DNA from: Actinomadura opuntiae
GTDB lineage: Bacteria > Actinomycetota > Actinomycetes > Streptosporangiales > Streptosporangiaceae
Direction of reading: 5' to 3'
DNA length: 64,000 nt
NCBI RefSeq assembly: GCF_030283205.1
Contig: NZ_JASNWF010000031.1
Span: 35,392 to 99,391 of the forward strand
Shown one piece after another: positions 37,663 through 47,177 of the stretch. The notes below the pieces were generated by a model. The model was not told the DNA's origin and searched no databases. It was given only the letters and a program-made list of their open reading frames with translations. The translations under genes were made by a program, and so were the position numbers. Within the stretch, counting starts at the first letter, position 1, and every line of letters starts with the position of its first letter.

Positions 37663-37739
37663 GGGTTCCTCGGATTCCGGGGATTCACGTGCGGGAGGGC
37701 GGGCCAACGCCCTCCCGCACTCGTTCTCGGGGACGGGCG

Positions 37740-40697
37740 TCAGCGGGTGCGGATCGCCGCCTCGCCGTACGGGACGAGCCGGACCGGCCCGATCAGCCCG
37801 TACGCCTGCCGCGACGCCCCGCCGTAGACGCCGGGGTCGGAGACCCGCAGCCGGTTGTTCAGCGTCGTGGCGACCTCGACCTCGATCGTGTTGGCGCCGC
37901 GCCGCAGGTAGGGGCCGATGTCGGCGGTCGGGTACAGCACGCTGACCGGTGGGACGCGGCGGCCGTTCACCGTCACCCGGCAGGTGTCGAAGACCTCGCC
38001 GAGGTCCAGGACGGCGCCGGCACCGCCGTCCCAGTGGACCGTGGTGCTGTAGGTGCCGATGCCGGAGACGTCCGCGAGTTCGGGGATGTCGGGCCAGGGC
38101 TTGAGGGCGTCGAGCGTCAGGTCGTGGCGCTCCGTGCCGTCCGGGGTCATGTCCTCGACGCGCAGCCGCCAGCTCGTGAGGGTCTGCGCGGCGGGGACGG
38201 CGCCGATGGCGGTCGTGACCGTGCGCCCGTCCGCGAGCGTGGTGGCGTAGCTGCCGGCGGTGGCGGCGCGGACGATGAGCCGCTGCCCGTCCACCCGGAC
38301 CTGGGCCTCCGAGGCCGTGGCGGACGGGTGGTGCCCGCCGCGCGCCAGCATGATCACGGTGGCCTCGGACGGCTGGAGCGCGACCCGGACCGTGACGGTG
38401 TCGCCGTCCGCCTTGTAGACCGCGATCGGTTCGGTCTCGCCCGTCCACAGGTCCAGCCGGTACGGGACGGCCTTGCGGTCGGCGCGGACGAAGGACACCT
38501 CGTGGTCGATCGCGGCGACCGGCGGCTTGACCGTCTCGGCGTGCTTGCCGTTGCACAGGTAGAAGTAGTCGACGCGGCCGTCCCGCCGGTGGGCGTTGAG
38601 CAGCGTGGAGCTCTGCGCGTAGCTGGCCTCCGGGCGCAGGCCGAGGGCGTCGAGCGCGCCCGCCACGTCGGTCTCCGCCGCGACCGTCTTCACGCGTGGT
38701 AGCGCGAACATCTCCTTGAGGACGGCGCGGAGCTGGTCGTTCTCTCCGTCCTTCGCGATGCCGGGGACGGTCGCGGCCGACCAGTCGCCCAGGAACACCA
38801 GCGGCAGACCCGCCTTGGCGAGCTTCAGCATTGTGCGGGCGCTGTCGAGCGGGAGCGTGCACGCGTTGCCGTTGAAGCGGTCGCCCTCGACGAACAGCAC
38901 CTGGTAGGCGGGGCCGTCGGGGGCGAGCCGCCCGTCCCGGACCGTCGCCGACGGCAGGTCCAGCAGCGGCGCGCTGATCATCTGGTGCGTCCAGCCGAGC
39001 GGGACGCCGTACTTGGTGAACCAGCCGACGCCGATGCCGGTCTTGGTGTACCCCTTCTGGCGGAACACCGCGACGTCGATGCGGCTCTTGCCAGCACGCA
39101 TGGTCTGGTGGATGCGCGCAAGGTAGGCGGCGATGTCGGGGACGTGCCGCCACGTCGGCTGGCGCGGCCCCCACGACTCGGCGAACCCGATGCCGCCGTT
39201 GTACGGAGTGAACGCCGCGAACCCGGGCCAGGCCGCGCCGGGCGCGGTCGCATAGGAGAACCCGTGGAAGACCGTCTGGTTGAGGCCGGCCGCGTAGGCG
39301 CCGCCCATGGTGCGCAGCAGCTTGTCCCACGTCGTGTTGTACGCGCCGCCCTGGTATGCCCCCGCCTCGCAGGACAGGATCTCCCGCCCGCCCATGTCGC
39401 GCCCGCCGGCGAGCGCGCGGTAGTCGTCCAGGTTCTTGAAGCCGAGCGACTCGCCTTCCGGGACGTCCAGGATCGCCGCCGAACGGATCGCGTCGGTCTG
39501 CAGCCCGTACGGCTGGGCGCGCAACTCCAGCCCGATCGAGTGCGCCCACGTCCGCAGCGCCTCGAAGTGGTACTCGTTCAGCAGGTCGGAGAGCGTCAGC
39601 CAGAAGTCGTGCCGCGCCTGCGCGGTGCGGCCCGCCTCGTAGGCGTAGACGGTGTTCTCCTTGTTCAGGACGATCACCGGCAGGTACGGCATCAGGTCGT
39701 AGCCGCGCCGCCTGCGGAACTCGGCGGGCAGGTCCGGGGTCCAGTTGAGGGCGGGCGTCTCCAGCTCGATCGAGTCCTCGAACAGCGTCCCGCCGGCCTT
39801 GCGGATCAGCTTGCGGACGCGCGGGGTGAGCAGCCGCGCCTCCCAGAACGCGGTGACCGCGCGCGTGCCCGCCTTGCTGAAGTGGTCGACGACGCAGGAT
39901 TCGGGGCTGCTGTGCGGGCCGCCCTCGGGCTGCTGGCCGCTGCCGCGCCGCCAGTACGACAGCAGCACCCAGTCGCCGCCGTCCGGGGCCGTCCAGGTGA
40001 TCCGGCCGTCCTTCGCCCGCTCGGTGAGGTCGGTGAACGAGGCGAAGGCGAGCCCGGTCTCCTTGCGGGTCGCGTTCGCCGTGTCGATCTTCACGGCGTG
40101 GACGGCGACGAGGTCCCGCTTCGTCACGCCCTTCGCCGCCGCGGCGACGGGCTCGGGCACCGGGCCGTCGTGCGTCGCGCCGCCCGCGACCGTCACCGTC
40201 CCGTACGCCAGCTCCTGCACGGCGGCGGCGTCGTCCGGCGTGATCGTCGGGACGGCGGCGGGCCAGGCCGGGCCGATCGTCAGGTCCACGGTCAGCCCGC
40301 GCCGGGCGGCCTGGTCGAGCGCGGCCTCGACGCCGGCGACCCACGCTGCGGTGCCCCAGCCGTGCCCCGCCGGGTCCAGGACGGACGCGTCCTTGATGCT
40401 GTGGTGCACGGCGGAGATCTCGCCGCCGCCGAACCCGGCGTCGGCCATCTGGTCGATCTCGCGGCGGATCTCGGCGGGGTCGACCAGCCCGTCCGGCCAC
40501 CACCAGCGGAACCGCGGCCGCACGGCCGCGCCGGGCCGGGCGAACCCGCCCGCGCCCGGCGCTGCCGGAGCCGCGGCGACCGCCTCTCCCCCGAGCGCGG
40601 GGGCCGCGGCCGCCACGACGGCGGCGGCGGTGCCGAACTGCAGCACGCGCCGGCGGGTCAGCCCGCCCGGTCCCTGCTCGCTACGGTCGTCGTTCAC
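37740..40697 (-). CDS. Secreted alpha-L-rhamnosidase-like glycosidase, GH106 type
   Basis: A 985-aa exported GH106-family protein. A Tat signal (LTRRRVLQFGTAAAV) starts it. The TIM-barrel part has RFRWWWPDGLVDPAEI, FGGGEISAVHH, LTIGPAWPAAVPT, LFEDSIELE (about 304-312) and DVPEGESLGF (about 410-420), whose Glu residues fit the Ca-linked catalytic site of the family. Beta-sandwich domains with a galactose-binding-like end (about 850-985) finish the protein. The GTG at 40697 follows AGGAGG at 8-9 nt. GH106 enzymes remove alpha-L-rhamnose, some from rhamnogalacturonan. A second GH106 gene lies at 49927, suggesting an older duplication. Confidence 0.88.
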   Translation of the reverse strand: MNDDRSEQGPGGLTRRRVLQFGTAAAVVAAAAPALGGEAVAAAPAAPGAGGFARPGAAVRPRFRWWWPDGLVDPAEIRREIDQMADAGFGGGEISAVHHSIKDASVLDPAGHGWGTAAWVAGVEAALDQAARRGLTVDLTIGPAWPAAVPTITPDDAAAVQELAYGTVTVAGGATHDGPVPEPVAAAAKGVTKRDLVAVHAVKIDTANATRKETGLAFASFTDLTERAKDGRITWTAPDGGDWVLLSYWRRGSGQQPEGGPHSSPESCVVDHFSKAGTRAVTAFWEARLLTPRVRKLIRKAGGTLFEDSIELETPALNWTPDLPAEFRRRRGYDLMPYLPVIVLNKENTVYAYEAGRTAQARHDFWLTLSDLLNEYHFEALRTWAHSIGLELRAQPYGLQTDAIRSAAILDVPEGESLGFKNLDDYRALAGGRDMGGREILSCEAGAYQGGAYNTTWDKLLRTMGGAYAAGLNQTVFHGFSYATAPGAAWPGFAAFTPYNGGIGFAESWGPRQPTWRHVPDIAAYLARIHQTMRAGKSRIDVAVFRQKGYTKTGIGVGWFTKYGVPLGWTHQMISAPLLDLPSATVRDGRLAPDGPAYQVLFVEGDRFNGNACTLPLDSARTMLKLAKAGLPLVFLGDWSAATVPGIAKDGENDQLRAVLKEMFALPRVKTVAAETDVAGALDALGLRPEASYAQSSTLLNAHRRDGRVDYFYLCNGKHAETVKPPVAAIDHEVSFVRADRKAVPYRLDLWTGETEPIAVYKADGDTVTVRVALQPSEATVIMLARGGHHPSATASEAQVRVDGQRLIVRAATAGSYATTLADGRTVTTAIGAVPAAQTLTSWRLRVEDMTPDGTERHDLTLDALKPWPDIPELADVSGIGTYSTTVHWDGGAGAVLDLGEVFDTCRVTVNGRRVPPVSVLYPTADIGPYLRRGANTIEVEVATTLNNRLRVSDPGVYGGASRQAYGLIGPVRLVPYGEAAIRTR

Positions 40698-40729
40698 TTT
40701 CGTCGTTCCTCCTGGTTCGATCGCGCGGG

Positions 40730-43700
40730 TCAGGTGCGCGCGATCACGGTGGTGCGGCCGGAGCCGACCGGGCCGATGGTGAGCAGTGGTCCGGTCGCGT
40801 CCCGGCCCGTAGCGCGGGGGGCGCGGGCATTTGGCCCGGTGACGCGGACGTCCCGGGGGCCGGTGCCGCCGAGTTCCACGACGACGCGGGCCGCGGTGTT
40901 GGGCGGCACGTCCACGTCGAGGCGGTAGCCCTTCGCGCGGTCGAGCGCGACGGCGACGGGGCCGCGGACGGTCGGGACGGTGCCGGAGATCCGGGTGAGG
41001 TCGCCGGGCCGGGGCCGCACCTCGATCTCGGCGGCGCCCGGCGCGGTGATCTGCACGCCGAGCACGTGCCGCGGGATCACGTTCGCGGGCGCCGAGCCCC
41101 AGGCGTGCGAGAACGTCATGTTGCTCTTGAGCGACGGGTCCCACGCCTCGCCGACGATGGTCGCGCCGAGGTCGTCCATCAGGTGCAGCCAGGAGTTCGT
41201 GCCGGTGGCGGTCATCAGCCCGATCGCGTCCTTCGCCCGGCCCGTCGCGAACAGCGCGTCCAGCAGGAACTGCGCGCCGTACACGCTGACCTTCATGCCG
41301 CCGGCGGCGAGCGTCTCGCCTAGTGCCTTCACCACCGGGTCCGGGACGGTGCCGGGCCCGGCGACGCCGAGCGCGACCGGGAACGCGGTGGCGTGCTGCG
41401 CGCTGTGGGTCGTGCCCGCGCCGTCCACGAACCGGCCGTTGGACGCGTCCAGCAGCGTCTTGCGCATCGCGTCCGCGAGCGCGTCGGCCTTCGCCCGCCA
41501 GGTCTTGGCGTCGGCGGTCTTGCCGACGACGGTCGCGATGTCGGCCATCGCGGTGAACGCCGCGTACTGGCACGCGTTCACGACCGTGTTGACCTCGGTG
41601 AACACGTAGCCGTCGCGGTTGGACACCGGCCAGTCGACCAGGTCGCCGAGGTCCTGGCTGGACGAGCCGGGCTTCTTGTGCACCAACCCGTCGTCGCCGA
41701 TGTAGGACGTCAGGTGCTTGGTCGCGAGGAGGTCGTAGTCGGCGGCGAGCTGCTCGGGGTCGCCGGTGTGCAGGTAGTCCCGCCACGCCGACATCACGTT
41801 CATCAGCCGGTATTCGGTCGGCCAGGTGTGGTTGCGGGCCAGGTAGGCATCGGAGGCGCGGGCCAGCGCGAACGACCGCTGCACCGCGTACTCCGACGCC
41901 TGGTTGATCAGCGCGTCGCCCTCGTACGGGCCGCGCTCGCGGGTCGGGGTGTCGATGTAGAGGTCGCCGCGCGTGGCCTCGATCGAGTACCGGCACATCT
42001 CGTACACGCGGTCGAGGTCGCGGCTGGAGCTGGAGAACGAGGCGTCGGAGCCGCGCCAGTCGAGACGCCAGGCGCGGCCCGTGGCCGCGTCCGAGAGGTC
42101 GAGGTCGTCGTCGCAGATCAGCTGCGCGTAGCGGAAGCCGCGGTAGCCCCAGTGCTCGGCGGACTGGCGGCCGTCGCGCAGCGTCCAGACCTCCTTGTAG
42201 GTGACGCCGGCGCGCAGCGCGTACTTCACGGTCCCGTCGGCGTTCAGCTCCTCGCCGAGCCGGACCTCGACGGTCTGCCCGGCCTTGCCGTCCACCGACA
42301 GCCGCAGCCCGCCCGCGATCTCCTTGCCGAGGTCGACCAGCCAGGTGCCGGCCGCCACCTTCCGCACCGACGCGGGCCGGACGTCGTGCAGCCGGACCGG
42401 CTCGACCAGCGCCGGCACGAGGCCCTCGATCGCGGGTTTGACCTGCGCGGCGTCCCAGCCGGAGTCGTCGAAGCCGGGGCTCGTCCAGCCGATCGGCTCC
42501 TTGCGCAGGTCCCAGTACTCCTGCGGCCCGACGTAGTAGGTCGATCCGATCGTGCCCGCGTCGCGCAGCATTCCGGCCTGGCGGCGTGCCTTCCACGATT
42601 TGCCGCTGGCGAACGTCGCGGTGGTCCCGTCGGCGTAGGTGACGGCGAGCTGCGCGACGAACCGCTTGTCCTCGGTGGTGAACGCGAGGGCGGCGAGCGC
42701 GTTGCGGCGTCCCGGCTCTATCAGGCCGGTCACGTCGAACGAGTGGTAGCGCGGCGCGCCCGCACCGGCCCGCTGGGACGCGAACCCGGCGACCTCGCCG
42801 TTCACCCAGATCTTCGCCGGATACTGCCGGATCGGCGTGGGCGACTGCGCGGCGACGTGCAGGACGGCGGCGGCGATCGGCTTGCGCGCCGGGGTGAACT
42901 CGGTGCGTAGCAGCGCCCAGTTGTCATCGGCCGCGCCCGCCGACGACAGCGTCGACTGCCCCTTGCCGAGCGTCAGGACGCCGTCGGTGACGGTCCCGGC
43001 GGTGAACGTGCCGGGGCCGTCGGTGAAGTCCTCGCTGATGAGGGCCTTGCCGTCGGGCGCGGTGAAGGTGACCGAGGCCCACTCGTTCGCCTCGGACGAG
43101 CCGTTGCGCATTCCGACGGTGCCGGTCGCGTACGTGGCGTCGGTCGTGGTGTCGACGGCCGTGCCGTCGATCGAGGTCGTGAACGTCGTGCCCTTCATCT
43201 CGACGGTGACCTCGTACCAGCGGCCGATCTCGATCGGGATGCCGAGCGTCTTCTCCTCCAGCACCCGGTACGTCCCGTTCACGCACACGTGCTTCTTCAG
43301 CACGCCCGGCGATCCGGCGCGCAGTTGCCACAGGTAGTTCGCGCTCGCCGAGGACGCGCGGAACCATAGGCCCGCCGCGACCGAGGTGATCTGCACTCGG
43401 GCCTTGAGGACGCCGTCGCTGGGCGCGGTCGCGGCCGGAACCCAGACGGGCTCGGCCTTCCAGCCGTCCCGGCCGGTCGCGACCAGCGACGGCTCCGACC
43501 AGCGGGACGCCTTGTGCCCGTCGAACGTCCGGACCCGCCACCAATACGCCGTCCCGGCCGCGAGCGGCGGCCCGCCGTACGGGACGGCGACCGACGCGGC
43601 GGACGCGACGCGCCCGCTGTCCCAGTGATACGGCCCCCTGGCCAGCCGCGACGGGGTCGTGGCGAACTGCACCTGGTAGTGCGTCTGCCTCGTCCCCGGG

Positions 43701-43924
43701 CCGAGGTCGGCGACCTGCCAGCTCAGCCGCGGCTTCGCCGCCGTGACACCGAGGCCGTCCGGGAGCAGCGACGTGAGCAGCCCGGACGGCGTGCCCGCCG
43801 CGACGCCCTTCCCCGCGGGCGCAGCGGCGGCGGCCGTCCCGGCGTGCCCGAGCACGATCGCGCCGGTCGCGCCGATCGCCGACGCGCCGAGAAACCGCCG
43901 CCTGCTCAGCCCGACCTCGCTCAT
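40730..43924 (-). CDS. Secreted alpha-L-rhamnosidase, GH78 type, with an inserted LamG-like domain
   Basis: A 1064-aa exported GH78 enzyme. A Tat signal (LSRRRFLGASAIGATG) is followed by an Fn3-like domain (about 55-150). A concanavalin/LamG-like insertion spans about 160-305 (RWYEVTVEMKGTTFTTSIDG). The usual rhamnosidase N-terminal sandwiches come next, then the (alpha/alpha)6 barrel. The catalytic-acid region reads YIDTPTRERGPYEGDAL near residue 655, and a later acid is in IVGEAWDPSLKS. The ATG at 43924 follows GGGGA. It is one of three consecutive GH78 genes. Confidence 0.92.
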   Translation of the reverse strand: MSEVGLSRRRFLGASAIGATGAIVLGHAGTAAAAAPAGKGVAAGTPSGLLTSLLPDGLGVTAAKPRLSWQVADLGPGTRQTHYQVQFATTPSRLARGPYHWDSGRVASAASVAVPYGGPPLAAGTAYWWRVRTFDGHKASRWSEPSLVATGRDGWKAEPVWVPAATAPSDGVLKARVQITSVAAGLWFRASSASANYLWQLRAGSPGVLKKHVCVNGTYRVLEEKTLGIPIEIGRWYEVTVEMKGTTFTTSIDGTAVDTTTDATYATGTVGMRNGSSEANEWASVTFTAPDGKALISEDFTDGPGTFTAGTVTDGVLTLGKGQSTLSSAGAADDNWALLRTEFTPARKPIAAAVLHVAAQSPTPIRQYPAKIWVNGEVAGFASQRAGAGAPRYHSFDVTGLIEPGRRNALAALAFTTEDKRFVAQLAVTYADGTTATFASGKSWKARRQAGMLRDAGTIGSTYYVGPQEYWDLRKEPIGWTSPGFDDSGWDAAQVKPAIEGLVPALVEPVRLHDVRPASVRKVAAGTWLVDLGKEIAGGLRLSVDGKAGQTVEVRLGEELNADGTVKYALRAGVTYKEVWTLRDGRQSAEHWGYRGFRYAQLICDDDLDLSDAATGRAWRLDWRGSDASFSSSSRDLDRVYEMCRYSIEATRGDLYIDTPTRERGPYEGDALINQASEYAVQRSFALARASDAYLARNHTWPTEYRLMNVMSAWRDYLHTGDPEQLAADYDLLATKHLTSYIGDDGLVHKKPGSSSQDLGDLVDWPVSNRDGYVFTEVNTVVNACQYAAFTAMADIATVVGKTADAKTWRAKADALADAMRKTLLDASNGRFVDGAGTTHSAQHATAFPVALGVAGPGTVPDPVVKALGETLAAGGMKVSVYGAQFLLDALFATGRAKDAIGLMTATGTNSWLHLMDDLGATIVGEAWDPSLKSNMTFSHAWGSAPANVIPRHVLGVQITAPGAAEIEVRPRPGDLTRISGTVPTVRGPVAVALDRAKGYRLDVDVPPNTAARVVVELGGTGPRDVRVTGPNARAPRATGRDATGPLLTIGPVGSGRTTVIART

Positions 43925-43974
43925 GCGTGTTCCCCGTGGGGGGACGACCCCCCACACCCCCCGGTTCGCTTCGC

Positions 43975-46900
43975 TCATTTGAGGGCCCCTTCGAAGGTCC
44001 AATCACCGGAGCCGATCTGGAAGACGGCCCGGTCGTTCTCGATGCCGACCCACTTGGCGTCCTTCGGCGCCTCCGGCCGGGTCGTGCCGCCGAACAGCGG
44101 GAACTCGACGCGCGCCGTCGTGTTGGGCGGGACGGTGGCGTCCAGGCGGAGCCGCTTGCCGGTGCGGCGCCAGGACGCGGCGGCGCGGCCGCGCGGCGTC
44201 TCGTACGTCGCAGCGGCGCGGGTGATGTCGCCGACCACGGCCGGGCGGATGAGCAACGAGGCGTAGCCGATCGAGTCGCCGGTCTGCGACAGCCCGGCGA
44301 GCCCGGCGTGGAACCACTCGTCGATCGCGCCGAGCATGAAGTGGTTCTGCGAGTTCCCGGACGTGGGCCCGTCCCAGTTCTCCGTCAGCGACGTCGCGCC
44401 GTGCACGACCTGGTAGCCGTAGCTGGGATTGCCGGTCTGGGTGGCGACGGCGTGGATGACGTCGTCGCGCCCGGCGGCCGACAGCACGCGGAACACTGAC
44501 GGCAGCGCGATCTCCCCGACCGTCAGGTGGTAGCCCTTCGCGGTGATGCTCTGCACGAGGTGGGCGAGCACCTTGTCCTTGGACGCGGCCGGAACGATCC
44601 CCATGTCGAGGGCGAGCGCGTCGCACGCCTGGCTCCCGGACCCGTAGGTGTCGCCGGTCGCGTACTTGGCGTTAAAGGCGTCCCCGATGTCCCCGGCCAG
44701 CTTGGTGTACTTGGACGCGTCGTCGTCCTTGCCGATGACCTTCGCGATGGACGCCAGCGCCGTGACCGCGCGGTGGTAGCCGAACGTCGCGGTGACGCCG
44801 AGCGGGGTGCTGTTGTCGAACGTGATCCAGTCGCCGAGGCCGTAGTCGAGCAGGTTCCTCTTCGCCTTGGACGACAGGTACTCCACGTACCGCACCATGT
44901 TCGGGTAGTAGGTGCGGAGCGTCGCCTCGTCCCCGTACGCCCGGTACATCTGCCAGGGCGCGAACACGATGACGTTGCCCCAGTTCGGGTCGTCGCGGAA
45001 CCCGCCGGAGAACACCGTGTACTCGGGCGCGATGTCCGGGACGAGCCCGTCGGACGTCTGCGCCTTGGCGATGTCGCGAACGATCTCGCCGTAGTAGGCC
45101 GTCACGTCGTAGTTGCGGGCGACGGCCGGGAAGACCAGGTTCGCCTGTTCCAGCCAGCCGAGCTTCTCGCGGTGCGGGCAGTCGGTGAGGACCGAGTACA
45201 TGTTGCTCTGCACGGCGCGGTCGATGATCCGGTGGATGTCGTTGAGCAGGCCGTGCGAGCTGGTGAACGAGCCTGCGGTGTCGTTGGCGGCGCGGAGCAC
45301 GATGCCGGTGACGGTCCGCTCGTCCGGCGCGGACGGCAGCCCTTCGAGCTGCACGTACCGGAAGCCGTGGTAGCAGAACCGGGGATGCCAGGTCTCGGTG
45401 CCCTTCCCCGACAGGGTGTAGGTGTCCCAGATCGGGGAGCCGGTGGTGTTCTGGCTGACGGTGCCGTCGTCGAGGAGCAGCTCGCCGGGGCGCATCGTCA
45501 CCTTCGTCCCGGCCGGTCCGCTGACCCGCAGCTGCGCCCAGCCGGCGAAGTTCGTGCCGAGGTCGACGACGTACACGCCGTCCTTCGGCTGCGTGATCTT
45601 CTTGGTGCGGAAGGTCGCGACGCGTTCGATGGGCGGGGCGGCCCGGGCGGTGAGCTTCGCGGTGGGCGCGTCGCGGCGGACGGCGGCCGTCCAGCCGGTC
45701 GGGGTGCGGCGGGCGTCGAAATCCTCGCCGCCGTACCAGCTGCTGAACGTGGTGGCGCCGAGCGCGGTCTTCCACGATGTGTCCGACGCGACGACCTCGC
45801 GCGACCCGTCGGTGTAGGTGATCTCAAGCTGGCCGAGGAACGCCGGCTTCCCGTCCGAGCGGGTCAGCTTCTGGTACCGGCCCGGCGTGGCGGGGACGTT
45901 CGCCATGCCGTTGCCGACCTCGGCCTGGATCGTGTTCCCGCCCCGCCGCAGCAGCTTCGTCACGTCGTACGTCGAGTAGACGATGCGCTGCTTGTACGCC
46001 GTGTACGGCGGTTCGAGGACGGCGTCGCTCACCGGCCGCCCGTTCACGGTGACGTCGAGGACGCCGAGCGCCGTGGCGTACAGCCGCGCCGACCGGACGC
46101 GCTTGCCGACGTCGAACTCCTTCTTGAACAGCGGGAGCGCCTCGGGCTGGGCGTGCAGCGGCGGCGGGGCCTGCTGGCCCTTGACGGTCGCGGCGGTGTC
46201 GAACGTCTTGCCGTCGCTGGAGGTCTGGACGGTGAAGTCCTCAGGGAAGTTGGCGGTCTTCCCGTCGTCGGTCATCACGTCGGTGCGCGGATAGAGCAGC
46301 ACCCGGTCGAACCGCCGCGCCTCGCCGAGGTCGATCTGCACCCAGATCGGATTGGCGAGGTCCTGATTCTCGTACTGCATGCTGGTGTAGCCGAACGGCG
46401 CGGCGTCGCTGGTCAGCGACCCATCGGTGATCGCCTTCGGCTCCCACTGGCCCGCGACGGTATAGCTCTCCGAGGCCGTCACCGGCGCGTGCAGCGCCAC
46501 GTCGGCGCCGGACGCGCCGTCCCGCACCTCCACCTCGGCGAGCTGGAGCCGCGACACCTTGTACGGCCAGCCCTCCTTGATCGGGAGGCCGAGCCGGGTC
46601 ACGTTCAGCCGGACGTACCGGGCGGTACGTGCGGTGAACGCGACCGTCGCCGGGGTGGGCTCCGGGTCGGACCACGCCGGGTTCCCGATCCACTGCGCCG
46701 TCCAGTCGGACGCCGCGAGCAGGCCCGTTTCGAAGTGCGCGGGCTCGCTCCACGCGGACGCGCGGCCCCGCTCGTCCCACACCCGGACCTGCCACGACAC
46801 CCGCTGCCGGGAGCCGAGGGCGCGTCCGGCGTACACGGCGGAGACCGCGCCGCCCGCGACCTTGCCCGAATCCCACAGGTCGGCGCGGCCCAGGCGCGCG

Positions 46901-47166
46901 TCGGCACTGGCCGCGCGGACCTGGTAGGCGGTCTGCACCGCGTTGCGCGGACCGGCGGCGAACCGCCAGCTCAGCGTCGGCCGCGTCACGTCGATGCCCA
47001 GCGGGGACCGCAGATGCCCGGCCCGCAGGTCGGTGGGCGTCAGCGTCCGGGCGGGCGTCGCCGGCGCGGCGCTCGCCGGCGGCGGCACGACGCCGGCGGC
47101 CGTCACGGCTGCGGCGGCGACCCCGCCGGCCTGCACGAATCGTCTCCTGCTCAGCTCATTCGCCAT
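43975..47166 (-). CDS. Secreted alpha-L-rhamnosidase, GH78 type, with an inserted discoidin-like domain
   Basis: A 1063-aa exported GH78 enzyme. It has a Tat signal (LSRRRFVQAGGVAAAA), an Fn3-like domain (about 45-145), and a discoidin-like insertion (about 155-300: YVRLNVTRLGLPIKEG, then WVQIDLGEARRFDRVLLYP). The barrel follows, with LTDCPHREKLGWLEQANL near 660 and the C-terminal segment GAIDEWFHAGLAGLSQTG. It closely resembles the GH78 gene at 53682 (same insertion; HFMLGAIDEWF and LIRPAVVGD in both), so the two are paralogues. Ten bp separate it from the gene at 47178. Confidence 0.93.
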   Translation of the reverse strand: MANELSRRRFVQAGGVAAAAVTAAGVVPPPASAAPATPARTLTPTDLRAGHLRSPLGIDVTRPTLSWRFAAGPRNAVQTAYQVRAASADARLGRADLWDSGKVAGGAVSAVYAGRALGSRQRVSWQVRVWDERGRASAWSEPAHFETGLLAASDWTAQWIGNPAWSDPEPTPATVAFTARTARYVRLNVTRLGLPIKEGWPYKVSRLQLAEVEVRDGASGADVALHAPVTASESYTVAGQWEPKAITDGSLTSDAAPFGYTSMQYENQDLANPIWVQIDLGEARRFDRVLLYPRTDVMTDDGKTANFPEDFTVQTSSDGKTFDTAATVKGQQAPPPLHAQPEALPLFKKEFDVGKRVRSARLYATALGVLDVTVNGRPVSDAVLEPPYTAYKQRIVYSTYDVTKLLRRGGNTIQAEVGNGMANVPATPGRYQKLTRSDGKPAFLGQLEITYTDGSREVVASDTSWKTALGATTFSSWYGGEDFDARRTPTGWTAAVRRDAPTAKLTARAAPPIERVATFRTKKITQPKDGVYVVDLGTNFAGWAQLRVSGPAGTKVTMRPGELLLDDGTVSQNTTGSPIWDTYTLSGKGTETWHPRFCYHGFRYVQLEGLPSAPDERTVTGIVLRAANDTAGSFTSSHGLLNDIHRIIDRAVQSNMYSVLTDCPHREKLGWLEQANLVFPAVARNYDVTAYYGEIVRDIAKAQTSDGLVPDIAPEYTVFSGGFRDDPNWGNVIVFAPWQMYRAYGDEATLRTYYPNMVRYVEYLSSKAKRNLLDYGLGDWITFDNSTPLGVTATFGYHRAVTALASIAKVIGKDDDASKYTKLAGDIGDAFNAKYATGDTYGSGSQACDALALDMGIVPAASKDKVLAHLVQSITAKGYHLTVGEIALPSVFRVLSAAGRDDVIHAVATQTGNPSYGYQVVHGATSLTENWDGPTSGNSQNHFMLGAIDEWFHAGLAGLSQTGDSIGYASLLIRPAVVGDITRAAATYETPRGRAAASWRRTGKRLRLDATVPPNTTARVEFPLFGGTTRPEAPKDAKWVGIENDRAVFQIGSGDWTFEGALK

Positions 47167-47177
47167 CGAAAGGCCTT